Positions 1 to 6,677 of a stretch of DNA of 8,750 nucleotides are shown one piece after another. Origin of the DNA: Massilia sp. (lineage in GTDB: Bacteria; Pseudomonadota; Gammaproteobacteria; Burkholderiales; Burkholderiaceae_D); assembly GCA_028291845.1 (NCBI GenBank), contig JAQGNM010000386.1, positions 1-8,750 on the forward strand, in the 5' to 3' direction. The notes under the pieces are model-generated. The model searched no databases and was not told the DNA's origin. It was given only the letters and a program-made list of their open reading frames with translations. Numbering within the stretch: the first letter of the stretch is position 1; the number at the start of each line of letters is the position of its first letter. Position numbers and translations under genes: made by a program.

Positions 1-53
1 GCGGATCCGACCGTCATCCCTGAATACAGGAACTGGAGGAATTGAGCAAGCAT
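1..53 (-). CDS. livH: LivH-type branched-chain ABC transporter permease, N-terminal fragment
   Basis: Only the first 17 codons are in the window; the gene continues past the left edge. The reading starts at an ATG (complement of 51-53) and gives MLAQFLQFLYSGMTVGS, which matches the usual opening of LivH-family inner-membrane permeases (a short hydrophobic start leading into the 'GxTxGSIYAL' first membrane segment). An AAGG Shine-Dalgarno (complement of 60-63) sits 6 nt before the ATG. The gene starts 36 nt after the stop of the binding-protein gene and on the same strand, the normal order for HAAT-type transporters (binding protein, LivH, LivM, LivG, LivF). By family, it would form half of the membrane channel. 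Because only 17 residues are visible, the family call rests on sequence character plus context; the exact substrate cannot be read. Confidence 0.75.
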   Translation of the reverse strand, partial: MLAQFLQFLYSGMTVGS

Positions 54-89
54 GAATGACCTTGATGAGGAATGTACGATGCGGCTCGG

Positions 90-1241
90 TTATTTCAGCT
101 GCACCCAGTCGCCGTTCTTCACTTCGACCATGCGGAAGGCCGACAGGTCCAGGCCCATGTGGTTCGCCGGGGTCATGTTGAAGACCCCGGTGGTGCCGAC
201 AAAACCCTTGGTGGTCTCGAGCGCCGCCCGCACTTTTTCGCGATCGGTGCCGCCGGCGCGCTTGATGGCGTCGACCGACAGGTTCAAGGCGTCGAGCGCG
301 TAGCCGCCGAAGGTCGACGGATCCACCTTGTACTTGTCCTTGTACATTTTGTCGTAGCTGGTGACGATGGCTTTCTGGGCGTCGGCCGCCGGCAGCGCGT
401 TGGCGATCAACAGGGCCGGGGTCGGCAGGCGTACGCCTTCGGCGGCTTTGCCCGACAGTTTCAGGTACTCGTCCGAGGCGACGCCGTGCGACTGGTACAT
501 CGGCAGCGCGCTCATGCCCAGCTGGCCGTAATTCTTGGTGACGACGGCGGGACCCTGGCCCAGGCCGAACACGAACACGGCCTGTACGCCCGGCACGCTC
601 TTGATGCGGGTGAGCTGGGCGGTAATGTCGGTGTCTTTCGGGCCGTAGGTCTCGTCGGCCACCAGCGTGATGCCATATTTGGCGGCCACCGTCTGGGTTT
701 CTTTACGGCCGGAGGCGCCAAAGCCGCTGGTTTCCGACAGCAGGCCCACCTTGGTGATGCCGCGCTTTTTCATATCCTCGAACACCTTCTCGGAAGCCAT
801 GCGGTCGGTGTGCGGCGTTTTAAAAACCCATTTTTTGACCGGGTCGATGACCACCACGGCGCCGGCCAGCGAAATGAATGGCAGGCTGGCCTTGTCCACC
901 AGCGGGGCCATCGCCATGGTGGCGCCGGTGGTGGTGCCGCCGATCAGGATGTCGACCTTGTCGGACTCGATCAGGCGCTTGGTGAAGCTGTTGGCCTTGG
1001 CGGCATCGCTGCCGTCGTCGTAGTGCACCAATTCCAGCTTGCGGCCCAACACGCCACCTTCGGCGTTGATCTTTTCGACATACATCTGCAGCGTTTTCAA
1101 TTCAGGGTCGCCCAGAAAGGCGGCCGGGCCGGACACGGACAGCACGGAGCCGATCTTGATCGGGTCGGCCGCCATGGCGCCGGTGGCGGCCAGTGCCATT
1201 GCTGCGAACAGTACGGTTTTCTTCAACGTCGTGGTAAACAT
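90..1241 (-). CDS. Periplasmic substrate-binding protein of a HAAT-family ABC transporter (LivK-like)
   Basis: The 383-residue protein has a clear Sec signal peptide: Lys7-Lys8, a hydrophobic stretch to about residue 20, then AMA|AD with predicted cleavage after residue 24. There is no lipobox cysteine, and no cysteine anywhere, so it should be a soluble periplasmic protein without the disulfide common in classical LivK. The mature part is a type I periplasmic-binding fold (Peripla_BP_6 / COG0683): 'IKIGSVLSVSGPAAFLG' at 28-44, the Gly/Thr-rich loop GGTTTGAT at 101-108, a central 'TKVGLLSETSGFG' at 163-175, and C-terminal 'GGYALDALNLSVDAIKRAG' at 312-330. Family members deliver branched amino acids, amides or aromatic acids to LivHMGF. 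Its place 46 nt after the thiolase gene, at the end of the phenylacetate genes, suggests an aromatic acid ligand; that is inference. The ATG at 1241 is supported by a strong GAGGAGA Shine-Dalgarno 5 nt upstream. Confidence 0.9.
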   Translation of the reverse strand: MFTTTLKKTVLFAAMALAATGAMAADPIKIGSVLSVSGPAAFLGDPELKTLQMYVEKINAEGGVLGRKLELVHYDDGSDAAKANSFTKRLIESDKVDILIGGTTTGATMAMAPLVDKASLPFISLAGAVVVIDPVKKWVFKTPHTDRMASEKVFEDMKKRGITKVGLLSETSGFGASGRKETQTVAAKYGITLVADETYGPKDTDITAQLTRIKSVPGVQAVFVFGLGQGPAVVTKNYGQLGMSALPMYQSHGVASDEYLKLSGKAAEGVRLPTPALLIANALPAADAQKAIVTSYDKMYKDKYKVDPSTFGGYALDALNLSVDAIKRAGGTDREKVRAALETTKGFVGTTGVFNMTPANHMGLDLSAFRMVEVKNGDWVQLK

Positions 1242-1287
1242 GTGTGTCTCCTCAGGGGTGTGTTGTTATGACTGCGGTGTGAATTAT
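1242..1287. other. Longest intergenic gap, between thiolase and binding-protein genes
   Basis: This 46-nt spacer is the junction between the catabolic genes and the transporter genes. It is noticeably AT-richer than its surroundings near the thiolase stop (TAA followed by TAATTC on the coding strand). Apart from the Shine-Dalgarno at 1247-1253 it shows no stem-loop able to terminate transcription and no clear promoter. It is the only place in the window where a transcript boundary could plausibly lie. Confidence 0.4.
1247..1253 (-). promoter_or_regulatory. Strong Shine-Dalgarno of the binding-protein gene
   Basis: The complement reads GAGGAGA, 5 nt before the ATG at 1241. It lies in the longest intergenic gap of the window (1242-1287, 46 nt). 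That gap shows no GC-rich inverted repeat with a T-run and no convincing -35/-10 pair, so the transporter genes are probably read through from the paa genes, with this site allowing high translation of the binding protein. Confidence 0.6.
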
Positions 1288-2493
1288 TTATACTTTTTCT
1301 ACAATGAGGGCGATGCCCTGGCCGACGCCGATGCACATGGTGCACAGGGCGTAACGGCCGCCGGTGCGGTGCAGCTGGTTGACCGCGGTGGTTACCAGGC
1401 GCGCGCCGGAGGCGCCCAGCGGGTGGCCGATGGCGATGGCGCCGCCGTTGGCGTTGACCCGTGCATCGTCATCGGCCAGGCCGAGGTCGCGGGTGACCGC
1501 CAGGCCTTGCGCGGCGAACGCCTCGTTCAATTCGATGACGTCCATCTGCTCCATCGTCAGGCCGGTCTGCGCCAGCAGCTTTTTGGTGGCCGGCGACGGC
1601 CCGAAACCCATGATGCGCGGCGCCAGCCCGGCGGTGGCCATGCCGACGATACGCGCGCGCTTTTTCAGCCCGTACTTGTCGCAGGCTTCGCTCGACGCGA
1701 TCAACAAGGCGCAGGCGCCGTCGTTGACGCCCGAGGCGTTACCGGCGGTGACGGAGCCGTCGGCGCTGACCACGCCCTTGAGTTTGGCCAGCTGCTCGAT
1801 GGTGGTGTCGGGGCGCGGATGCTCGTCGGTGTCGAAGCGCTTACTGTCGCCTTTTTTCTGCGGCACCATGACAGGAATGATCTCGCCGTCGAAAAAACCG
1901 GCGGCGTGCGCGCTAGCCCAGCGCTGCTGGCTGCGAATGGCAAACGCATCCTGATCGGCGCGGCTGACCTTGAACTCCTTCGCCACGTTTTCCGCCGTCT
2001 CCGGCATCGAGTCGATGCCATATTTGGCTTTCATGGCCGGGTTGACGAAGCGCCATCCAATCGTCGTGTCCTCGATTTTCGCGGTGCGCGAAAAGGCGCT
2101 GTCGGCCTTGCCCATCACGAAAGGCGCGCGCGTCATGCTTTCGACGCCGCCGGCGATGATCAGGTGCGCTTCGCCGGCCTTGATGGCGCGCGCGGCGATG
2201 CCGACCGCGTCCAGGCTGGAGCCGCACAGGCGGTTGATGGTGCTGCCGGGGACCTCGACCGGCAGGCCGGCCAGCAGGCCCGCCATGTGGGCGACGTTGC
2301 GGTTGTCTTCGCCGGCCTGGTTGGCGCAGCCGTAGTAGACGTCGTCCACCTGGGTCCAGTCGACCGAGGGATTACGCTCGATCAGCGCGGCGATCGGCAG
2401 CGCGGCCAGGTCATCGGCGCGCACGGTGGACAGGGCGCCGCCGAAACGGCCGAAGGGGGTGCGCACTGCATCGACAATATAGGCTTCGGTCAT
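1288..2493 (-). CDS. paaJ: 3-oxoadipyl-CoA / 3-oxo-5,6-dehydrosuberyl-CoA thiolase
   Basis: A 401-residue type II thiolase, full length for the PcaF/PaaJ group. It cleaves 3-oxoadipyl-CoA with CoA to succinyl-CoA and acetyl-CoA, the last step of the phenylacetate pathway; in that pathway the same enzyme also thiolyses 3-oxo-5,6-dehydrosuberyl-CoA. Visible catalytic parts: nucleophile Cys90 in NRLCGSSLDAVG, NEAFAAQ at 323-329, His357 in IAIGHPLGASGAR, and acid/base Cys387 in CTMCIGVGQG. The N-terminus 'TEAYIVDAVRTPFGRFGGAL' is typical of beta-ketoadipyl-CoA thiolases rather than of acetoacetyl-CoA thiolases, though a related acetyl-CoA acyltransferase cannot be excluded by eye. The start is ATG with a purine-rich GAGAGAGAA upstream, 13 nt after the paaK stop. 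In E. coli paaJ precedes paaK; here it follows. The same protein is called PcaF in protocatechuate clusters and PaaE in some Pseudomonas naming. Confidence 0.93.
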   Translation of the reverse strand: MTEAYIVDAVRTPFGRFGGALSTVRADDLAALPIAALIERNPSVDWTQVDDVYYGCANQAGEDNRNVAHMAGLLAGLPVEVPGSTINRLCGSSLDAVGIAARAIKAGEAHLIIAGGVESMTRAPFVMGKADSAFSRTAKIEDTTIGWRFVNPAMKAKYGIDSMPETAENVAKEFKVSRADQDAFAIRSQQRWASAHAAGFFDGEIIPVMVPQKKGDSKRFDTDEHPRPDTTIEQLAKLKGVVSADGSVTAGNASGVNDGACALLIASSEACDKYGLKKRARIVGMATAGLAPRIMGFGPSPATKKLLAQTGLTMEQMDVIELNEAFAAQGLAVTRDLGLADDDARVNANGGAIAIGHPLGASGARLVTTAVNQLHRTGGRYALCTMCIGVGQGIALIVEKV

Positions 2494-2506
2494 GTTCTGT
2501 TCTCTC

Positions 2507-3820
2507 TCAGGCTTTGGGACGTTTGTCGATCACGCGGCGGGCTTTACCGGTCATGGTGCGCTCGATGCCGTCGACACCCAGCAGGGTAACCTTGGTCGTC
2601 ACGCCGACGAAGGTCTTGATTTGATATTCGAGGTCGCGCGTCAAGGCGACGATCGCCTCACTGGTCAGGCTCTTGTCGCGCAATTCGCCGTGCACGTCGA
2701 GCTTGTCGAGATGGCCGTCGCGGCTGACCACCAGTTGATAATGCGGCGCCAGCGCCGGCATTTTTAAAATCAGCTCTTCGATCTGGGTGGGGAACACGTT
2801 CACGCCGCGGATGATCAGCATGTCGTCCGAGCGCCCGGTGATCTTGTCCATGCGCCGCATCGAGCGCGAGGTCGGCGCCAACAGGCGCGTCAGATCGCGG
2901 GTGCGGTAGCGGATGATCGGCAGCGCTTCCTTGGTCAGCGAGGTGAATACCAGCTCGCCCTCTTCGCCGTCGGGCAGCACTTCTCCCGTTTCCGGGTCGA
3001 TCACTTCGGGATAAAAATGGTCTTCCCAGATCACCGGGCCGTCTTTCGATTCGATGCACTCGCTGGCCACCCCGGGGCCCATCACTTCGGACAGGCCGTA
3101 GATATCGACGGCGTCGATGCCGGCGCGCGCTTCGATCTCGCCGCGCATGGCGTCGGTCCAGGGCTCGGCGCCGAAGATCCCCACTTTCAGCGACGAGTCG
3201 GCCGGGTCCATGCCTTGCCTCTGGAACTCTTCGATGATGTTGAGCATGTAGGAAGGCGTGACCATGATGATCTCGGGCTGAAAATCGCAGATCAGCTGCA
3301 CCTGCTTTTCGGTCTGCCCGCCCGACATCGGAATGACCGTGCAGCCCAGGCGCTCGGCGCCGTAGTGGGCGCCCAGGCCGCCCGTGAACAGGCCGTAGCC
3401 GTAGGCGACGTGCACCATGTCGCCGGCCCGTCCGCCGGCCGCGCGGATCGAACGGGCCACCACCCCGGCCCAGGTGTCGATGTCGTTCTGGGTGTAGCCG
3501 ACCACGGTGGCCTTGCCGGTGGTGCCGGAGGAGGCGTGGATACGTACCACTTTTTCGCGCGGCACGGCAAACAGGCCGAAGGGATAATTGTCGCGCAGGG
3601 TTTTTTTATCGGTGAACGGGAATTTGGCCAGGTCCGACAGCTGTTTCAAATCGGATGGATGCACGCCCGCGGCGTCGAACGCCTGGCGGTAGTGCGGCAC
3701 GTTCTCGTAGGCGTGCTTGAGGGTGGCCTGCATGCGCGCGAGCTGCAGGGCTTGCAGCTCGTCGCGGCTGGCGCGTTCGATCGGCTCCAGGTCGCCTGGG
3801 GATGGACTACGTTGAACCAT
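2507..3820 (-). CDS. paaK: Phenylacetate-CoA ligase
   Basis: A 437-residue AMP-forming ligase of the PaaK family, normal length. It converts phenylacetate, ATP and CoA to phenylacetyl-CoA in the cytoplasm, committing the substrate to the pathway. In order: an N-terminal helical region with 'RMQATLKHAYENVPHYR' (29-45) typical of PaaK; the P-loop SSGTTGK at 97-103; YGYGLFTGGLG at 140-150; PSYMLNI at 189-195; FGAEPW at 216-221; the adenylation motif IYGLSEVMGPG at 240-250; YRTRDL at 305-310; the hinge GRSDDMLIIRGVNVFPTQ at 329-346; and a C-terminal Lys426 in RTMTGKARRV, the lysine expected to act in adenylation. The ATG at 3820 has a strong AAGAGGAGA site upstream. The gene begins 33 nt after paaI. 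A homopolymer of seven A (coding strand, complement of 3601-3607) lies at Asp71-Lys72-Lys73-Thr74. Confidence 0.96.
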   Translation of the reverse strand: MVQRSPSPGDLEPIERASRDELQALQLARMQATLKHAYENVPHYRQAFDAAGVHPSDLKQLSDLAKFPFTDKKTLRDNYPFGLFAVPREKVVRIHASSGTTGKATVVGYTQNDIDTWAGVVARSIRAAGGRAGDMVHVAYGYGLFTGGLGAHYGAERLGCTVIPMSGGQTEKQVQLICDFQPEIIMVTPSYMLNIIEEFQRQGMDPADSSLKVGIFGAEPWTDAMRGEIEARAGIDAVDIYGLSEVMGPGVASECIESKDGPVIWEDHFYPEVIDPETGEVLPDGEEGELVFTSLTKEALPIIRYRTRDLTRLLAPTSRSMRRMDKITGRSDDMLIIRGVNVFPTQIEELILKMPALAPHYQLVVSRDGHLDKLDVHGELRDKSLTSEAIVALTRDLEYQIKTFVGVTTKVTLLGVDGIERTMTGKARRVIDKRPKA

Positions 3821-3825
3821 GATGG

Positions 3826-3834
3826 TCTCCTCTT
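3826..3834 (-). promoter_or_regulatory. Strong Shine-Dalgarno of paaK
   Basis: The coding strand reads AAGAGGAGA here, 5 nt before the paaK ATG. It is among the best ribosome-binding sites in the window. It overlaps one copy of a short direct repeat (ATCAAGA on the coding strand, complements of 3831-3837 and 3841-3847). Confidence 0.6.
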
Positions 3835-3853
3835 GATCGTTCTTGATGTGGGT

Positions 3854-4297
3854 TCAGACTTCGGCGACCAGGCCGGCCACACGGTGCGATTTGCCGCGGA
3901 ACAGGGCGATCACCTTGCGCTCCTGGTTGCGCACGGTGATGTCGTAGACGCCGGTTTTACCGGCCATCACCTGCTCGACGCCTTCGGCTTCGAGCACATC
4001 GCCGGCGCGGCCGGGGGCAACGTAATCGATGGTGCAGCCGGCGCCGACGGTCACGAAATTGTGCGAATTGCAGGCAAAGGCAAATGCGCTGTCGGCCAGC
4101 AGGAAGATGTAACCGCCGTGGCAGCTCTGGTGCCCGTTGAGCATCTCGGGGCGCACCGTCATCGTCATGCGCGCGTAGCCGGGGCGGATCTCGGCCAGGA
4201 CGATGCCGAGGTTTTGCGTGGCAGGATCGCGCTCGTACATGGTTTTTCCGGCCAGTTCGGCCAGCGCTTGTGCATCCATTGTTACACCCTCAAGCAT
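3854..4297 (-). CDS. paaI: PaaI hot-dog thioesterase (hydroxyphenylacetyl-CoA thioesterase)
   Basis: A hot-dog fold acyl-CoA thioesterase, 147 residues from the chosen start. The family hydrolyses ring-hydroxylated phenylacetyl-CoA and similar thioesters and is thought to free CoA trapped in dead-end intermediates. The PaaI signature is clear: EMLNGHQSCHGGYIFLLAD at 51-69 with catalytic-type Asp69 and the HGG turn, AFAFACNS at 71-78, CTIDYVAPGRAGD at 88-100, GKTGVYDITVRNQ at 113-125, and LFRGKSHRV at 132-140. Start choice: ATG at 4297 has GGAGGA 7 nt upstream and overlaps the paaH stop by 8 nt. A second ATG at 4279 (141 residues) has GAGGG 7 nt upstream and gives an N-terminus closer to the E. 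coli protein length. The longer reading from 4375 starts deep inside paaH, encodes an atypical Arg/Cys/Pro-rich head, and is rejected. Either of the two inner starts keeps the whole domain. Confidence 0.92.
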   Translation of the reverse strand: MLEGVTMDAQALAELAGKTMYERDPATQNLGIVLAEIRPGYARMTMTVRPEMLNGHQSCHGGYIFLLADSAFAFACNSHNFVTVGAGCTIDYVAPGRAGDVLEAEGVEQVMAGKTGVYDITVRNQERKVIALFRGKSHRVAGLVAEV

Positions 4298-4310
4298 GAA
4301 ATCGTCCTCC
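4287..4310 (-). promoter_or_regulatory. Tandem ribosome-binding sites deciding the paaI start
   Basis: Two well-placed Shine-Dalgarno sequences lie 18 nt apart and in the same frame: GGAGGA (complement of 4305-4310), 7 nt before ATG 4297, and GAGGG (complement of 4287-4291), 7 nt before ATG 4279. The second site lies inside the codons of the longer protein and over the paaH stop codon. Both are near-ideal in spacing, so the sequence alone does not settle which start is used, or whether both are. Confidence 0.55.
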
Positions 4311-5855
4311 ATTGGCGGCAGCGGCGGCCAGTTTGCGGCGCAGCAGCGGCGACACCCGGTAGCGGTCTTCGCCATAACTGGCGGCCAGGTTGCTCAATAC
4401 GGCGACCACCTGCGCCACGCCGATGGCATCGGTCCAGGCCAGCGGGCCGCGCGGGTAGTTGACGCCCTTTTGCATGGCCACGTCGACCGCCGCGGCGCTG
4501 CATACGCCCGTGTTGACGGCGTCTGCCGCTTCGTTGGCCAGCATGGCGACGGTGCGCATTACCACCATGCCGGGCACGTCGTCGATGCGCGAGACAGTAA
4601 AGCCGGCGGTTTGGAACAGGCCGACCACGGCGTCATAGGCGCTGTCGCTGCACTGATCGGCGCGCGCCAGGCAGATGCGGGTGGCTTTGGCGTAATCGAA
4701 CGCCAGGTCGAACAGCACCGTGTCGGCGTGATGGTTGGCGCCGGCGCGCGCGGTGGCGGTGCGCCCGTCGGTGAGGAAAATGGCGGCGCCATGGCAATGG
4801 AACGCCGGCGCTTCATGCTGGCCGGCGCCGGGCAAAGGTTTGCGGTGCTCGACATTGAAGCCGATCGCTTTCAGGCGCGCTTCGACCTGGTTGATGACGG
4901 CGTGGGTCACTCCCGGTTCGCTGCTGACGCTGACCGTGGACGGCTTGTGCTGCGCCTGTTCGCTGCGCGCGGCCGGCACGCTGTGGCCTTCGCCATACTG
5001 GTAAAAGCCGCGGCCCGATTTGCGGCCGAAAAATCCCGCATTGACCATTTCCTGCTGCAGCACCGACGGCGTAAAACGCGGGTCGCCAAAGTATGCCTGG
5101 TGCACCGACTGGGTGACGGAAAAATTGACGTCGTGGCCGATCAAATCCATCAGCTCGAACGGGCCCATTCTGAAGCCACCCGCGTCGCGCATGATGGCAT
5201 CGAGGGTGGCTGCATCGGCCGCCTGTTCCGACAGCAGGCGCAGCGCCTCGGCATAGAACGGCCGCGCCACGCGGTTGACGATGAAGCCCGGCGTCGACTT
5301 GGCGTGCACCGGAGACTTGCCCCAGGCGATTGCCGTGGCGTAGACGGTGTCGGCGACCTTTTCGTCGGTGGCCAGCCCGCTGATCACTTCGACCAGCGCC
5401 ATCAGCGGCACCGGATTAAAAAAGTGCATGCCGACCAGGCGCTCGGGGCGGCGCAGCCTGGCGCCGATGGCGGTGACGGAAATCGACGAGGTGTTGGTGG
5501 CGAGGATGCAGTCGTCCGCGACGATCGCTTCGAGGTCGGCGAACAGGCCGCGCTTGACCTCGAGGTTTTCGACGATCGCCTCCACCACCAGGGCGGCTTC
5601 TTTGGCTTCCGCGAGGCTGTTCGCCACGCGCATGCGGCTGCCGGCCGCCTCGGCATCAATAGCGGCCATGCGGCCCTTTTCGACCAGGCGTGCATAGACT
5701 TTTTGGATATCGGCGATGGCCTTGGCGGCGGCGCCTTCGCGGGTGTCGAACAGGACCACCGGATGGCCGGCGCTGGCGGCGGTCTGCGCGATGCCGGCGC
5801 CCATGGCGCCACTGCCGATGACGGCAACCACCGAGCTTGAAGAGAGAGCAGCCAT
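4290..5855 (-). CDS. paaH: 3-hydroxyadipyl-CoA dehydrogenase (two-domain 3-hydroxyacyl-CoA dehydrogenase)
   Basis: A 521-residue NAD-dependent dehydrogenase that oxidises 3-hydroxyadipyl-CoA to 3-oxoadipyl-CoA for PaaJ. The N-terminal Rossmann domain carries GSGAMGAG at 14-21 and the acidic beta2 end LFD at 35-37. The catalytic motif GMHFFNPVPLMALVEVISG at 142-160 supplies His144 and Glu156, with TNTSSIS at 120-126. The first C-terminal 3HCDH domain has STPGFIVNRVARPFY at 187-201 (Asn194), the MGPFELMDLIG stretch at 230-240, and FFGRKSGRGFYQYG at 275-288. After a variable linker (about 290-330) a second 3HCDH half carries DDVPGMVVMRTVAMLANEA and VNYPRGPLAW near the C-terminus. This double C-terminal layout is typical of PaaH; E. 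coli PaaH is about 475 residues, so this one is longer, mainly in the linker. Start: TAA of paaG, one base, then ATG, with AAAGG (complement of 5864-5868) inside the last paaG codons, implying translational coupling. It overlaps paaI by 8 nt. Confidence 0.94.
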   Translation of the reverse strand: MAALSSSSVVAVIGSGAMGAGIAQTAASAGHPVVLFDTREGAAAKAIADIQKVYARLVEKGRMAAIDAEAAGSRMRVANSLAEAKEAALVVEAIVENLEVKRGLFADLEAIVADDCILATNTSSISVTAIGARLRRPERLVGMHFFNPVPLMALVEVISGLATDEKVADTVYATAIAWGKSPVHAKSTPGFIVNRVARPFYAEALRLLSEQAADAATLDAIMRDAGGFRMGPFELMDLIGHDVNFSVTQSVHQAYFGDPRFTPSVLQQEMVNAGFFGRKSGRGFYQYGEGHSVPAARSEQAQHKPSTVSVSSEPGVTHAVINQVEARLKAIGFNVEHRKPLPGAGQHEAPAFHCHGAAIFLTDGRTATARAGANHHADTVLFDLAFDYAKATRICLARADQCSDSAYDAVVGLFQTAGFTVSRIDDVPGMVVMRTVAMLANEAADAVNTGVCSAAAVDVAMQKGVNYPRGPLAWTDAIGVAQVVAVLSNLAASYGEDRYRVSPLLRRKLAAAAANGGRFHA

Positions 5856-5856
5856 C

Positions 5857-6654
5857 TTATTCGCCTTTAAAATTGGCAGGACGCTTGCCGATGAAAGCGG
5901 CCACGCCCTCCTGGTAATCGTGACTGAAACCCAGTTCGCGCATCATCTCGCCTTCCAGCTTTAACTGCTGGGGCAAGGTGTTGGTGTAGCTGGCCTGGAA
6001 GGCTTTCTTGGTCAATGCCAGGCCCCTGGTGGCGGCGGTGGAAAAGTGCAGCGCCATGGCATCGACTTCTTCCATCAGCTTGTCGTCGTCGACGCACTTC
6101 CAGATCAAGCCCCACTGCTCGGCCTTTTCGGCGCTGAGTTTTTCGCCCAGCATCGCCAGTCCGGTGGCGCGGGCCTGGCCGATCAGGCGCGGCAAGTGAT
6201 AGGTGCCGCCGGTGTCGGGGATCAGGCCCAGCTTGCAGAATGCCTCGATAAAACTGGCCGAGCGGGCCGCGATGACGATGTCGCAGGCCAGCGCCAGGTT
6301 GGCGCCGGCGCCGGCGGCAACGCCGTTGACGGCGCAGATGACCGGCATCGGCAGCGCGCGCAGCGACAGCACCAAAGGCGCGTAGTACTGCTCGACCGAG
6401 TCGCCCAGGTCGGTCTTCTTTCCTTCCTCACCTGGAGCGACAGCGCGGTCGCCAAGATCCTGGCCGGCGCAAAAGCCGCGGCCGGCGCCGGTCAGCACCA
6501 GCACGCGGGCGCTGGGATCGGTGGCCGTCAGCGCCAGCGCGTGGCGCACTTCCAGGTGCATCGCCTGGGTAAAGCTATTGAGCTTGTCGGGGCGGTTGAG
6601 GGTCAGTCTGGCGATGCCGTTGGTGATCTGGAATTGAATGTTCTGATAGCTCAT
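5857..6654 (-). CDS. paaG: 1,2-epoxyphenylacetyl-CoA isomerase (crotonase family)
   Basis: A 265-residue crotonase-fold protein. PaaG converts the ring-1,2-epoxide of phenylacetyl-CoA to the seven-membered oxepin-CoA, and later shifts a double bond (cis-3,4- to trans-2,3-dehydroadipyl-CoA). It resembles E. coli PaaG along its length: TLNRPDKLNSF at 18-28, the oxyanion-hole region GAGRGFCAGQDLGDR at 56-70, PVICAVNGVAAGAGANLALACDIVIAARSA across 104-133, and the PaaG-type acidic catalytic position Asp147 in KLGLIPDTGGT, where true hydratases such as PaaF keep a different glutamate arrangement. C-terminal DYQEGVAAFIGKRPANF also fits. The start has a GGAGA site (complement of 6659-6663), 23 nt of gap after paaE. 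It is the only crotonase in the window: no PaaF is beside it, unlike in E. coli. A dual role replacing PaaF is possible but not supported by the active-site residues seen. Confidence 0.93.
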   Translation of the reverse strand: MSYQNIQFQITNGIARLTLNRPDKLNSFTQAMHLEVRHALALTATDPSARVLVLTGAGRGFCAGQDLGDRAVAPGEEGKKTDLGDSVEQYYAPLVLSLRALPMPVICAVNGVAAGAGANLALACDIVIAARSASFIEAFCKLGLIPDTGGTYHLPRLIGQARATGLAMLGEKLSAEKAEQWGLIWKCVDDDKLMEEVDAMALHFSTAATRGLALTKKAFQASYTNTLPQQLKLEGEMMRELGFSHDYQEGVAAFIGKRPANFKGE

Positions 6655-6677
6655 GCGGTCTCCGTTGGATCTTGTTT

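Noticed and set aside
52..303. Plus-strand open frame of 83 codons preceded by a GGAGG-like sequence
   Set aside because: The apparent ribosome site (AACTGGAGGAATTG) is the complement of the first codons of the permease gene, and the frame runs antisense into the binding-protein gene.
72..1271. Long plus-strand open frame (399 codons) opposite the binding-protein gene
   Set aside because: It is antisense to a protein with signal peptide and full family match. Its composition (Gly, His, Arg, Val, Ala, Asp rich) is what high-GC3 genes give on the opposite strand, and it has no recognisable domain.
1039..2589. Plus-strand open frame of 516 codons opposite the thiolase
   Set aside because: Mirror of a gene with complete catalytic motifs; the translation has no domain and spans the gap and ends of neighbouring genes.
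4298..4375. Upstream extension of paaI to the ATG at 4375
   Set aside because: It would overlap paaH by 86 nt and add an Arg/Cys/Pro-rich head not seen in PaaI proteins; two better-supported starts exist downstream.
3017..5840. Plus-strand open frames of 481 and 545 codons opposite paaK, paaI and paaH
   Set aside because: Same GC-skewed antisense pattern; they overlap each other and three genes with strong motifs, and no family resemblance is seen.
6298..6322. GC-rich near-repetitive tract (repeated GGCGCC/GCCGGC units)
   Set aside because: It encodes the conserved NGVAAGAGAN loop of PaaG, so the repetition follows from Ala/Gly codons in a GC-rich genome.
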